Position numbers and translations under genes: made by a program. Shown in pieces: positions 42,155-51,345 of a DNA stretch of 64,000 nucleotides. The notes under the pieces were generated by a model. That model did not search any database. It worked only from the letters and a program-made list of their open reading frames with translations, and had not been told where the DNA came from. This DNA comes from UBA1479 sp002706405 (GTDB taxonomy: Bacteria; Pseudomonadota; Alphaproteobacteria; Rhodospirillales; Casp-alpha2): NCBI GenBank assembly GCA_963972255.1, contig CAXATO010000001.1, positions 124,001-188,000 of the forward strand. Direction: 5' to 3'. How positions within the stretch are numbered: the stretch's first letter is position 1; every line of letters starts with the position of its first letter.

Positions 42155-43147
42155 GTGGGGGCACTCCTCGAGATTGATAATCTCCAGACGCACTTCTTTA
42201 CGTCTGGGGGAACAGTTAAAGCTGTTGATGGCGTATCTTACGACGTCAACGCAGGCGAAACCGTTGCTGTCGTGGGTGAGTCCGGTTCGGGCAAATCCGT
42301 TACCGCACTTAGCATTCTGCGCCTGATCCCGAAGCCGCCCGGCGAGATCGTCGGCGGCGAGATCCGTTTCCAAGGCAAGAATCTGGCATTCTGCACCGAG
42401 GACGAGATTCGAGAAATTCGCGGTCGCGATATCTCGATGATCTTCCAGGAGCCGATGACGTCGCTGAATCCGGTCCTGTCGATCGGCATGCAGTTGACCG
42501 AGCCGATGATGGCGCACATGCAAATGTCCGAGGCGGAAGCCAGGGAACGCGCGGTCAAGCTTCTGGAATTGGTCGGGATCAACGAGCCGCGTCGGCGCAT
42601 TGATCAGTTCCCGCACCATCTGTCGGGGGGCATGCGTCAGCGCGTTATGATTGCCATGTCCCTGGCTTGTGAGCCGAAATTGATCATCGCCGATGAGCCG
42701 ACGACGGCGCTCGACGTGACCATTCAGGCCCAGATCCTGGAACTGATGAAGAATCTGACCCGCGAGATGAACGTGGCGATGATCATCATCACCCATAACC
42801 TGGGTGTGGTCGCGCGCTATGCGGATCGGGTCAACGTCATGTATGCGGGGCGTATTGTCGAAACCGGCAAGGCATCGGACATCTACCACCGTCCGCGCCA
42901 CCCCTATACGTTGGCATTGCTCAAATCCGTGCCGCGCATGGATCGTCCGCGCCAGGCCAAGCTTGATCCGGTTGAAGGCCAGCCGCCTGATCTCACCCGA
43001 CTGGACGGCGGTTGCTCGTTCCGTCCGCGATGCAAATTCGCGATCGACAAGTGCGCAGAATCCTATCCGCCGCTTGAAGAAATGGGTGAACAGCACTTCA
43101 GTGCTTGTTTCCGGTCGAAAGAAAGCTTGGCGGAGATCGAACTATGA
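42155..43147 (+). CDS. Peptide ABC transporter ATP-binding protein, DppD/OppD type
   Basis: 330 residues from a GTG at 42155, preferred over the GTG at 42137 because GGAAGG lies ten bases before it and LLEIDNLQTHF is the usual beginning. ABC motifs are the Walker A GESGSGKS at about 41-48, signature LSGGMRQR and Walker B IIADEPTTAL. The C-terminal oligopeptide domain has GGCSFRPRCKFAIDKC, the three-Cys motif of this family. It energises uptake by the two permeases. It overlaps the next ATPase gene by four bases. The operon order here is ATPase, ATPase, binding protein, permease, permease. Confidence 0.92.
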   Translation: MGALLEIDNLQTHFFTSGGTVKAVDGVSYDVNAGETVAVVGESGSGKSVTALSILRLIPKPPGEIVGGEIRFQGKNLAFCTEDEIREIRGRDISMIFQEPMTSLNPVLSIGMQLTEPMMAHMQMSEAEARERAVKLLELVGINEPRRRIDQFPHHLSGGMRQRVMIAMSLACEPKLIIADEPTTALDVTIQAQILELMKNLTREMNVAMIIITHNLGVVARYADRVNVMYAGRIVETGKASDIYHRPRHPYTLALLKSVPRMDRPRQAKLDPVEGQPPDLTRLDGGCSFRPRCKFAIDKCAESYPPLEEMGEQHFSACFRSKESLAEIEL

Positions 43148-44181
43148 GTGAAGCCCAGGCAACTGTAAGCAAAGATCACGGCGCCCAGTTCCGTGGCACG
43201 GTCTCGGATGAGATTCTGGTCACGGTGAAGGGCTTGAAGATGCACTTCCCGATCACGGAAGGCGTCATCATTCCGCGCAAAATCGCGGACGTGAAGGCCG
43301 TCGACGGCCTTGATTTCTACATCCGCAAGGGTGAAACGCTGGGGCTCGTCGGCGAGTCCGGCTGCGGCAAGACGACCACGGGGCGCTGCATTCTGCGTCT
43401 CGAGGATCCGACGGCCGGTGAGATCATGTACGACGGTAAGGACATCTGCCAGCTCGACAACAAAGATTTGGTCGACGTCCGCAAGAAGATCCAGGTCATT
43501 TTCCAGGATCCGTACAGCTCCCTGAACCCGCGCATGAAGATCGGCGAGATCATCGGGGAGCCGCTGAAGGTTCACGGCATCATCCCCGATGAGGCCAAGC
43601 GCCGCGAGCGCATCGGCTATCTACTGGGCCGTTGCGGCCTGCATCCGGATTTCGCGGATCGTTATCCGCACGAAATGTCGGGTGGTCAGCGCCAGCGTGT
43701 GGGCATCGCCCGCGCACTTGCCATGGAGCCGGAGTTCATTATCTGTGACGAAGCTGTGTCGGCGCTCGACGTGTCGATCCAGGCGCAGGTGATCAACCTT
43801 CTGGAAGAACTGCGCGAAGAGTTCAATCTGACGTATCTGTTCATCAGTCATGATCTCTCCGTCGTTCGCCATATCTGCCATCGAGTCGCGGTGATGTACC
43901 TCGGTCACATGGTGGAATTGTCGGACTGTGACGAGCTGTTCGACCACCCCTTGCACCCGTATTCTCAAGCATTGCTGAACGCGGTCCCGATCCCTGATCC
44001 GGACCTGGAAAAGACCCGGGAGCACACGATCATCAAGGGAGAAATCCCCAGCCCGATCAACCCTCCGCCGGGCTGCGTTTTTCACCCGCGTTGTCCTTTA
44101 GCTGTGGACTCGTGCAAGAAAAATATTCCAGACTTCAGAGAAGTGCGAAAGGGCCATTGGGTGGCCTGCACGGAGGTGTGA
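43144..44181 (+). CDS. Peptide ABC transporter ATP-binding protein, DppF/OppF type
   Basis: 345 residues. Walker A GESGCGKT, signature MSGGQRQR, Walker B IICDEAVSAL and the C-terminal GCVFHPRCPLAVDSC make it the second ATPase of the heterodimer. An N-terminal extension of about 25 residues precedes the ABC domain. ATG overlaps the stop of the first ATPase gene (ATGA). About 80 bases separate it from the binding-protein gene. Confidence 0.92.
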   Translation: MSEAQATVSKDHGAQFRGTVSDEILVTVKGLKMHFPITEGVIIPRKIADVKAVDGLDFYIRKGETLGLVGESGCGKTTTGRCILRLEDPTAGEIMYDGKDICQLDNKDLVDVRKKIQVIFQDPYSSLNPRMKIGEIIGEPLKVHGIIPDEAKRRERIGYLLGRCGLHPDFADRYPHEMSGGQRQRVGIARALAMEPEFIICDEAVSALDVSIQAQVINLLEELREEFNLTYLFISHDLSVVRHICHRVAVMYLGHMVELSDCDELFDHPLHPYSQALLNAVPIPDPDLEKTREHTIIKGEIPSPINPPPGCVFHPRCPLAVDSCKKNIPDFREVRKGHWVACTEV

Positions 44182-44263
44182 TCTCCCCCTTTTCAGGGAG
44201 GACACAAAAGAGTGGGGGGTGAGAGAACATCCCTCGAACCATAAATGGGTAAGGAGACTTCAC

Positions 44264-45880
44264 ATGAGTAAATACGCACGTTTCGCGTTGGCGCTCGCGG
44301 TGGGCACAGGGCTCGCCATGGGGGCAAGCGGACCGGCAAAGGCGGAGACGCCGAAGAAGGGTGGTATCCTGAACTTCATCGTCGCTGCTGAATCCCCGTC
44401 CTATGACGGCCACAAGGAATCGACCTTCGCGATGGTCCATCCGACGCGGCCGTTCTACAGCCTGCTGATCCGCGTCAACCCGGAAAACCCGTCTTCGCCG
44501 ACGGATTTCATCTGTGACCTTTGCGTTGGTGATCTTCCGAAGCCGACCGACGGTGGCAAGACCTATACCTTCAAAATCAAGAAGGGCGTCAAATTCCATG
44601 ACGGTCAGACGTTGACCGCCAAGGATCTCGAGGCCACCTACAACAAGATCATCTTCCCGCCGGAAGGTGTGTCGTCGGTTCGCAAGTCCTTCTTCAAGAT
44701 GGTTGAAAGCGTTTCGGCGCCGGATGACGAAACCCTCGTCTTCAAGCTGAAGTTCGCGTCGGGGGCCTTCATTCCCGCGGTTGCCACGCCCTTCAACTAC
44801 ACCTATTCCGCCAAGGATCTGAAGGAACACGGCTACGACTGGCATGAAAAGAACGTGAACGGCACCGGTGCCTTCAAGTTCAAGGAAGCTGTCGCCGGCT
44901 CCCATGTCGAAGCTGTCCGTTTCGACGATTTCCACATGGCCGGCAAGCCCTACCTGGACGGCTACAAAGCGCTGATTTCGCGCAAAATGGCCATCCGCGT
45001 GCAGGCCATCCGTGGCGACCGTGCGGCCATCGAGTTCCGCGGTTTCCCGCCGAAGCAGCGTGACGATCTCGTCAAGGCTCTGGGCAAGGAAATCACGGTC
45101 CAGGAAAGCGACTGGAACTGCGTGCTTCTGTATACGCCGAACCAGGGTCGCCCGATCATGCAGGACCCGCGGGTCCGGCAGGCTCTGACCCTCGCCGTTG
45201 ACCGGTGGGGCGGCTCCCAGCACCTGAGCCGGATCGCCATCGTCAAGACCGTCGGCGGTATCGCGTTCCCGAACCACCCGTTGGCCGCCACCAAGGCCGA
45301 ACTGGTTCGCTTGAACGGCTACGGCACGGATCTGAAGGCCTCCCGCGAAAAGGCGAAGAAGCTGCTCGCGGAAGCCGGCAAGGCTGGCCTGAAGTTCGAA
45401 CTGCTTAACCGCGGTACGGACCAGCCCTACAAGATCGTCGGCACCTGGCTGATCGGTCAGTGGCGTCAGGTCGGCATGGAAGTGACCCAGCGGGTCGAGC
45501 CGACCAAGAGCTTCTACAACTCCCTGCGCAAGACGAAGGAATTCGACGTGTCGATGGACTTCAACTGCCAGTCGGTTGTGAACCCGATCGTTGACGTGTC
45601 GAAGTATGTCGGTTCCGCCGGCAACAACTACGCCAACTTCGCGGGCAAGGACCAGGAGCTGGAAGACATCTACAACCAGCTGGTTCAGGAAGGCGACGAA
45701 GCCAAACAGCGTGAAATCATGCGTGTCATGGAAAAGCGGGCTCTGTCCGACATGGCGCACGAAGGCATCACGTTGTGGTGGTACAAGATCAACCCGCACC
45801 GTTCCTACGTGAAGGGCTGGAAGATCGCGCCGTCTCACTACCTGAACCAGAGCCTGGATCAGGTCTGGCTCGACAAATAA
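44264..45880 (+). CDS. ABC transporter substrate-binding protein, family 5
   Basis: 538 residues with a Sec signal peptide (about 1-27, cleavage after AKA) and no lipobox Cys, so free in the periplasm. The SBP_bac_5 fold is seen in YTFKIKKGVKFHDGQTLTAKD (in part), the TGAFKFKEAV region and DPRVRQALTLAVDR. Family 5 proteins bind peptides, but also nickel, sugars and opines, so peptide binding is inferred from the operon. AAGGAG is well placed before the ATG. A stable hairpin follows, which may protect this part of the mRNA and raise its level over the permeases. Confidence 0.9.
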   Translation: MSKYARFALALAVGTGLAMGASGPAKAETPKKGGILNFIVAAESPSYDGHKESTFAMVHPTRPFYSLLIRVNPENPSSPTDFICDLCVGDLPKPTDGGKTYTFKIKKGVKFHDGQTLTAKDLEATYNKIIFPPEGVSSVRKSFFKMVESVSAPDDETLVFKLKFASGAFIPAVATPFNYTYSAKDLKEHGYDWHEKNVNGTGAFKFKEAVAGSHVEAVRFDDFHMAGKPYLDGYKALISRKMAIRVQAIRGDRAAIEFRGFPPKQRDDLVKALGKEITVQESDWNCVLLYTPNQGRPIMQDPRVRQALTLAVDRWGGSQHLSRIAIVKTVGGIAFPNHPLAATKAELVRLNGYGTDLKASREKAKKLLAEAGKAGLKFELLNRGTDQPYKIVGTWLIGQWRQVGMEVTQRVEPTKSFYNSLRKTKEFDVSMDFNCQSVVNPIVDVSKYVGSAGNNYANFAGKDQELEDIYNQLVQEGDEAKQREIMRVMEKRALSDMAHEGITLWWYKINPHRSYVKGWKIAPSHYLNQSLDQVWLDK

Positions 45881-45914
45881 GTTGCGCCTAAAGCAGCGCT
45901 AACAACAACCGGGG

Positions 45915-45945
45915 ACCGCCTGTCACTGTCACGGTGACAGGCGGT
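45915..45945 (+). other. Strong hairpin between binding-protein and permease genes
   Basis: ACCGCCTGTCAC-N7-GTGACAGGCGGT, a perfect 12-base stem without a T run, ends 20 bases before the permease start. Such hairpins commonly block 3' exonucleases and give the binding protein more mRNA than the permeases; partial termination is the alternative. Confidence 0.6.
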
Positions 45946-45965
45946 CAACCCCGATAGAGGAAGAC

Positions 45966-46937
45966 ATGGGCAAGTATATTTTCAAGCGAGTGCTCTTGAT
46001 GATCCCGACGCTGCTCGGCGCCGCGATCCTGGTTTTCTTGCTTCTCCGCATGGCTCCCGGCGACATCTGCGCCGTTCGGTACTTGGGTACCGGCATGGCC
46101 ATTTCCGAGGACCAGATCCAGCTCTGCCGCGAACAGCTGGGGCTAGATAAACCGCAACTCCTTCAGTTCTTCGATTTCGTGTGGGGCTACTTCATCTTCG
46201 ATCTCGGAACGTCCATGTGGACGGGCCAGCCCGTTGCCCATGAAATTGGTATTCGCTTCGAACTGTCGTTGCAGGTGGCCGTCATGGCGACCATCGTTGC
46301 GACCGTGATCGCCATTCCGCTCGGCATCATCTCCGCCGTTCGGCAGAATACGATCACCGATTATGTGGTGCGCGGCTTCGCCATCGCCGGTATCGCAATT
46401 CCATCATTCTGGCTCGGCCTGATGATCATTCTGGGGCTACTTGTGGTGACCCAGGCATGGTTCGGTGAGCCTTGGATGCCACCCATCCAGTTCAAGTCGA
46501 TCTGGGAAGACCCCGCCCACAACCTGGCGCAGCTAATTTGGCCCGCCGTGGCAACCGGATACCGTTATTCGGCCGTGGCGACCCGTATGACGCGATCGGC
46601 CATGCTTGAAGTTCTGCGCGAGGACTATGTCCGAACCGCACGGGCCAAGGGCATGACGGAAAAGATCGTCATCAACCGGCATGCGTTGAAAAACGCGCTG
46701 CTGCCGGTGGTTACCATCCTGGCGCTTGAGTTCGCGTTCCTGATGGGCGGTCTGGTCGTGACCGAACAGGTCTTCAACCTGAACGGACTTGGCAACCTCA
46801 TGGTGGATGGCGTGGAACGCCAGGATTTCACCATGACCCAGAACCTGGTGATGCTCGTCGTGATCGTCTTCGTCTTCACCAACCTCCTTACAGACCTTTG
46901 CTATGCGTGGCTCGATCCGCGCATCCGCTACTCGTAA
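45966..46937 (+). CDS. Peptide ABC transporter permease, DppB/OppB type
   Basis: 323 residues with six membrane segments. It begins MGKYIFKRVLLMIPTLLG, typical of DppB, and the EAA loop that contacts the ATPase is present (YVRTARAKGMTEKIVINRHALKN, in part, near residue 220). It forms the channel together with the next gene's product, 12 bases downstream. GAGGAAGAC precedes the ATG. Confidence 0.92.
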   Translation: MGKYIFKRVLLMIPTLLGAAILVFLLLRMAPGDICAVRYLGTGMAISEDQIQLCREQLGLDKPQLLQFFDFVWGYFIFDLGTSMWTGQPVAHEIGIRFELSLQVAVMATIVATVIAIPLGIISAVRQNTITDYVVRGFAIAGIAIPSFWLGLMIILGLLVVTQAWFGEPWMPPIQFKSIWEDPAHNLAQLIWPAVATGYRYSAVATRMTRSAMLEVLREDYVRTARAKGMTEKIVINRHALKNALLPVVTILALEFAFLMGGLVVTEQVFNLNGLGNLMVDGVERQDFTMTQNLVMLVVIVFVFTNLLTDLCYAWLDPRIRYS

Positions 46938-46949
46938 CGGGATAAGAAG

Positions 46950-47852
46950 ATGGTAACCGTCTCAGAAGTTCAAACCGAAGCCCAGTTCGAGGAAGTCGCC
47001 CCGAAGAAGCCGTGGACGAAGGTCGCTGTTGACCTTGCCCGCAGGCAGCCGCTTGGCGTGTTCGGATTGGCAATCGTCATCGTCATGATCATCGCGGCCG
47101 TCCTGGCCGATGTCGTGGCGCCTTTTAACCCGCTGGAAGAACATTTCGATGCCATGCTGGCCGCTCCCGGGACCGATGGCTATCTCCTCGGCACCGATGA
47201 GTTCGGCCGCGACATTCTGTCGCGTCTGATCTATGGCTCCCGGACGGCACTGCTTGTCGGCTTCGTCTGCGCCATTGTCGGCTCAACCGCGGGCCTTGTG
47301 CTCGGGGTTGCCAGTGCCTACTTCGGCGGGCTGTTCGACTTGGTCTTGCAGCGCATCCTCGATGTGTTCATGGCGTTCCCGCTGATCATTCTGGCCCTGG
47401 CGGTCGTCGCCACCCTCGGGCCGGGCTTCGAGAACGTGATGATCGCGATCATCATTCCCTTCATTCCGCAGTGTGCGCGTGTCGTGCGGGCGAATGCATT
47501 GGCCATCCGCGAAATCCCTTATGTGGATGCGGCCCGTGCGCTCGGCTTCTCCGATGCCCGCATCATCCTGCGGCACATGGTTCCGAACGTCATGGCGCCC
47601 TACCTGATCATGCTGACCACCTTCCTCGGTCAGGCGATCTTGCTGGAAGCGTCGCTGTCGTTCCTGGGCCTGGGTGTGCAGGATCCGATTCCGGCCTGGG
47701 GTCTGATGCTGACCAACGCGTCCGAGTTCTTCGAAGGCTCGCCGTGGGTCGCCATCTATCCTGGCGTCGCGATTTCGCTCAGCGTGTTCGGTTTCAATCT
47801 GTTCGGGGACTCCGTCCGCGACGTTCTGGACCCGAAACTGCGCTCGCGCTAA
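46950..47852 (+). CDS. Peptide ABC transporter permease, DppC/OppC type
   Basis: 300 residues with six membrane segments after a hydrophilic N-terminus of about 35 residues, as usual for DppC. The GTDEFGRDILSRLIYGSR segment near residue 75 and the EAA loop (YVDAARALGFSDARIILRH) near residue 190 are diagnostic. It ends the transporter operon, with a UUCG hairpin terminator 30 bases on. Confidence 0.92.
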   Translation: MVTVSEVQTEAQFEEVAPKKPWTKVAVDLARRQPLGVFGLAIVIVMIIAAVLADVVAPFNPLEEHFDAMLAAPGTDGYLLGTDEFGRDILSRLIYGSRTALLVGFVCAIVGSTAGLVLGVASAYFGGLFDLVLQRILDVFMAFPLIILALAVVATLGPGFENVMIAIIIPFIPQCARVVRANALAIREIPYVDAARALGFSDARIILRHMVPNVMAPYLIMLTTFLGQAILLEASLSFLGLGVQDPIPAWGLMLTNASEFFEGSPWVAIYPGVAISLSVFGFNLFGDSVRDVLDPKLRSR

Positions 47853-47882
47853 AGGGCGGCAACGAACCATTGTATATGGATG

Positions 47883-47909
47883 GGGCGGCTTCGGCCGCCC
47901 TTTCCTTTG
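47883..47909 (+). terminator. Intrinsic terminator of the ABC operon
   Basis: GGGCGGC-TTCG-GCCGCCC followed by TTTCCTTTG. The very stable UUCG loop and short T-rich tail suit termination between the permease gene and the M81 peptidase gene, although read-through into the latter is possible. Confidence 0.65.
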
Positions 47910-47934
47910 GGGCTCCCGATAAGGACCACGGACC

Positions 47935-49470
47935 ATGACCAAACGCATCGCCATTCTCGGCTTCCTCCTTGAAACCAACGCCTTTGCCCCGGTAACCACG
48001 CGGGCCGATTACGAACGGCGCTGCCTGCTTGCCGGCGAAGACATTCTGGCGGAACTGGCGGCGCCCAACCCGCGTCTGCCGGTCGAGGTCAATGCCTTCT
48101 GCCAGCAGATGGAGAAGCTGCACCCCGACGCCTGGGAAATGGTGCCGATCGTGGTCGGTGATGCGGAACCGGGTGGCCCTGTTGAAAAGGAATTCTTCGA
48201 CTGGTTCCTGGCCGAAGTCGATCGCCGCCTGAAGGCGGCGGGGCCCGTCGACGGCGTCTACATCGTCAGCCACGGCGCCATGCGGGCCGAGCATGAAACC
48301 GACCCCGATGGGGTGCTCTATGGCCGCGTCCGGGAAATCGTCGGGCCGGACGTGCCGGTGATTGCGACTCTCGATCTGCATACCAACGTGTCACAGGTCA
48401 TGGCCGACCACGCGGACGTGTTGATCGCCTATCTGACCAACCCGCATGTCGATCAACGTGAGCGGGCCGGCGAAGCCGCCCGCACCATGGATGAAATGTT
48501 CCAGGGCATGCGGCCGCAGACCGCCTTCGTAAAGGTGCCGATCGCCGCCCCCTCCGTGGTCCTACTGACGGCGACCGGGCCCTATGCCGAGATCATCAAT
48601 GCCGGGCAGGAAGCCTTGGCGGCATCCGACGGCGCGATCCTCAATGTCTCCATCGCCGCCGGGTTCATTTATTCGGACAGCCCCAAATGCGGCATGTCGG
48701 TGATCGTCACCGCGCGTAACGACATCGCACCCGCGCGCAAACTGGCCGGCGATCTTGCCCGCCGTCTATGGACCGATCATGAACGCTATCAGAAAACCCT
48801 GACGCCTTTGCCCGAGGCCATCGCCATGGCCGTCGCCAATGGCCAGGACGGGCGTCGCCCGGCGCAGATTTTGGCCGATGTCGCCGACAACCCGGGTGGC
48901 GGCGGGACAGGCAGCACGATCTATCTGTTGAAGGGCCTGGTCGAGGCCGGTGCCGACGGCGTCGTGATGGGCGTCGTGATCGACGGCGGCGTGGCCCGCG
49001 ATGCCCATGCGGCGGGCGAGGGGGGCGAGTTCATGGCCCGGTTCAACCGCGCCCCCCGTACGGATTTCGAACAGGCCTATGAGGTCAAGGCCAAAGTGCT
49101 GAAGCTGACTGATGGGGCCTTCGTCGGGCGCCGAGGCATCCTCCGCGGCCGCTCCCTTTCCGTCGGCCCTGCGGCCTTGTTGCAGATCGGCGGCATTCGC
49201 GTTGCCGTTGCCACGCACCGCAAGCAATGCGCCGATCCGGCCATGTTGGAAATGTTCGGCGTCGATATCGCCCAGGCACGCACGGTTGTCGTCAAATCAC
49301 GCGGCCATTTCCGCGCCGGGTTCGACGAGTTCTTCCCGCCGGAGAATGTCTATGAGGTCGATTGCCCGGGGCTGACCTCGCCCGTGTTCAGCAATTTCAC
49401 ATGGGGGGATTTGTGCCGCCCCGTGTTTCCCTTGGACCAGGACACCACCTGGACCCCACCGGCGTGGTGA
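47935..49470 (+). CDS. M81-family metallopeptidase (MlrC-like)
   Basis: 511 residues. The N-terminal zinc-binding domain carries the ligands in ATLDLHTNVS and another His in PHVDQRE, with VSHGAMRAE before them. The C-terminal MlrC domain follows. MlrC cleaves small peptides such as linearised microcystin; most relatives are uncharacterised and sit with ABC peptide or opine importers, as here. It lacks a signal peptide, so it would act on imported substrate in the cytoplasm. It starts 82 bases after the permease, past a terminator-like hairpin. Confidence 0.86.
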   Translation: MTKRIAILGFLLETNAFAPVTTRADYERRCLLAGEDILAELAAPNPRLPVEVNAFCQQMEKLHPDAWEMVPIVVGDAEPGGPVEKEFFDWFLAEVDRRLKAAGPVDGVYIVSHGAMRAEHETDPDGVLYGRVREIVGPDVPVIATLDLHTNVSQVMADHADVLIAYLTNPHVDQRERAGEAARTMDEMFQGMRPQTAFVKVPIAAPSVVLLTATGPYAEIINAGQEALAASDGAILNVSIAAGFIYSDSPKCGMSVIVTARNDIAPARKLAGDLARRLWTDHERYQKTLTPLPEAIAMAVANGQDGRRPAQILADVADNPGGGGTGSTIYLLKGLVEAGADGVVMGVVIDGGVARDAHAAGEGGEFMARFNRAPRTDFEQAYEVKAKVLKLTDGAFVGRRGILRGRSLSVGPAALLQIGGIRVAVATHRKQCADPAMLEMFGVDIAQARTVVVKSRGHFRAGFDEFFPPENVYEVDCPGLTSPVFSNFTWGDLCRPVFPLDQDTTWTPPAW

Positions 49471-49583
49471 CAGGCAGCACCCTGATGCCTATCATTCCCG
49501 GGTTCCTGCGTCTTCGCGGGCCCCAATCCTGTGTAATATCCGACATCCATCCTCTCCACCCACCATCACGGAATATCTGACTC

Positions 49584-50453
49584 ATGGCCGTTCATCGTAC
49601 CTATCTGTTTGCCCCCGGTAACCACGCGCGCCGCGCCGAAAAGGCGTTCACTCTTGATTGCGACGCCGTCATCCTGGATCTGGAAGACGCCGTCGCCGTC
49701 GCCGAAAAACCGGCGACCCGCGCTCTGGTCGTCGAAACCCTGAAACAGAATCCGGGCAAGCGGGGCTATGTGCGGGTCAACGCCTGGGACACGGAATTCT
49801 GCTTCAACGATATTCAGGCCGTGACCGGCCCGTGGCTGACGGGCCTGGTGCTGCCCAAGGTCGAGGACGCGGCCCAGGTCATCGCCGTCGACTGGATTTT
49901 GGCGAACATCGAACGGGACAAGGGCATGGAGGTCGGCACGATCGACCTGCTGCCGATCATCGAGACCGGCAAAGGCGTCGCTAATGCGCGCGCCATTGCG
50001 GCGGCGGCGACCCGCGTGCGCCGCCTCAGCTTCGGTGCCGGCGATTATACCAAGGACATGTCCATGCGTTGGACCCTGGCGGAAACGGAAATCGACCATG
50101 CCCGGGCCGAAATCGCCCTGGTGTCCCGTGCCGAGGGGCTGGAGCCGCCCGTCGATTCCGTGTGGATTCACATCAAGGATACGGATGGTCTTGTCCGCTC
50201 GGCGGAAAAGGTCCGGGATATGGGCTATCAAGGCAAGCTCTGCATCCATCCGGATCAGATCGGCCCCACGAACGGCGTGTTCACGCCGACGGAAGAACAA
50301 ATCGCCTTCGCCGAAAAGGTCGTCGCGGCCTTCGAGGAAGCTGAGGCACGGGGGCTCGCCTCCATCCAGATGGACGGCTATTTTATCGATTATCCGATTG
50401 TTGATCAGGCCCGGCGCACGCTGGACCAGTGGCGGGACATCCAGAACCGCTGA
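49584..50453 (+). CDS. HpcH/HpaI-type CoA ester lyase (CitE-like)
   Basis: 289 residues, a TIM-barrel Mg-dependent lyase: YLFAPGNHARRAEKA at the N-terminus (phosphate and CoA loop), DAVILDLEDAVA with the metal-near Asp and Glu, LPIIETGKGVANA and GAGDYTKDMSMRW. It splits or forms malyl-CoA, citramalyl-CoA or a relative. Free-standing CitE-like proteins often have acyl-CoA thioesterase or lyase roles. It runs convergently towards an SDR gene. The 113 bases before it contain nothing I recognise. Confidence 0.86.
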   Translation: MAVHRTYLFAPGNHARRAEKAFTLDCDAVILDLEDAVAVAEKPATRALVVETLKQNPGKRGYVRVNAWDTEFCFNDIQAVTGPWLTGLVLPKVEDAAQVIAVDWILANIERDKGMEVGTIDLLPIIETGKGVANARAIAAAATRVRRLSFGAGDYTKDMSMRWTLAETEIDHARAEIALVSRAEGLEPPVDSVWIHIKDTDGLVRSAEKVRDMGYQGKLCIHPDQIGPTNGVFTPTEEQIAFAEKVVAAFEEAEARGLASIQMDGYFIDYPIVDQARRTLDQWRDIQNR

Positions 50454-50477
50454 ACATCCCGCCAGTCGTCCGGGGCG

Positions 50478-51233
50478 TCAGGTGCCGTAGAACAAGCCGC
50501 CGTTGACGTGAATGGTCTGCCCGGTGATGTAAGCCGCGTCGGGCTGGCACAGGAAGCGCACAGTGGCCGCCATTTCCTTCACGTCACCCTGACGTTCCAT
50601 CGGGATGTTCATGGCGTTGCGCGGATTGCCGGACCCGGCCGACGCCGGGCGCACGGTTTCCGTCGCTCCCGGCGACACGCAGTTGGCGGTGATGCCCTGG
50701 GTCGCGAATTCCGACGCGATGCCGTGGGTGAAGCCGACGATGGCCGACTTGCCGGTCAGGTTATGGATGCGGTTGGGCATGCCGATATACCAGCTGACGC
50801 CGCCGATGGTGATGACCCGGCCCCAGCCGGCTTTCTGCATGTGGGGGATTGCCGCCTGACAGAGATGGAAGGCGCTGTCGATCGTGGTGTCGACAACGCG
50901 GCGGAAATCTGCGTGCGGCATTTCCAGAAAGGATTTCTGGCCGCGGGTTGACGCGTTGACCACCATGATGTCGACACCGCCGAAGGCATCGACAGCGGCC
51001 TGGACCAGGGCATCCGCGCCTTCCTTGGTGGCGACGTCGGCCAGCTTGGCGACGGCCTTGCCGCCCATGGCCTCGATTTCCTTGACCACCGTATCGGCGG
51101 CGGCTTGATCCTGCACGCCGTTGACGACGATATTGGCGCCGTCGGCGGCGAGCGCCAAGGCCGTGGCCTTGCCGATGTTACGCGACGATCCGGTGATGAC
51201 GGCGGTCTTGCCCGCCAGTGTTCCCTTGGACAT
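50478..51233 (-). CDS. SDR-family protein with Tyr replaced at the catalytic site
   Basis: 251 residues. The Rossmann site is TGSSRNIGKA, VVNASTRG replaces the NNAG strand, and the C-terminal part is typical (ITANCVSPG, ITGQTIHVNGG). The active-site Lys is present (NLTGKSAIVGF), but the Tyr four residues before it is Asn. A subfamily of 3-oxoacyl reductase-like SDRs shows such changes, so activity may differ from a classical alcohol dehydrogenase. The start at 51233 (MSKGTLAGKT) is preferred to an ATG six codons earlier. It is the last gene of a minus-strand set with the RraA-like aldolase, LigJ-like hydratase and enoyl-CoA hydratase. Confidence 0.82.
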   Translation of the reverse strand: MSKGTLAGKTAVITGSSRNIGKATALALAADGANIVVNGVQDQAAADTVVKEIEAMGGKAVAKLADVATKEGADALVQAAVDAFGGVDIMVVNASTRGQKSFLEMPHADFRRVVDTTIDSAFHLCQAAIPHMQKAGWGRVITIGGVSWYIGMPNRIHNLTGKSAIVGFTHGIASEFATQGITANCVSPGATETVRPASAGSGNPRNAMNIPMERQGDVKEMAATVRFLCQPDAAYITGQTIHVNGGLFYGT

Positions 51234-51345
51234 TCTTGAAGTTTCTCCCATATGGACGGGTTGCGGTTATGGGAGGGCGCAGGCGCCCTCCATTGCCCGC
51301 CATCTTATGGGGGACGACCGGCTTTGTCTCCTGACGAAGACCGGT

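Noticed and set aside
45129..45136. TGTATACG inside the substrate-binding protein gene
   Set aside because: It is coding sequence, has a broken right half and is far from any start codon.
47869..47880. ATTGTATATGGA upstream of the M81 peptidase gene as a sixth copy of the operator
   Set aside because: Only the left half matches and the right half does not pair; it also sits just before the terminator hairpin of the ABC operon.
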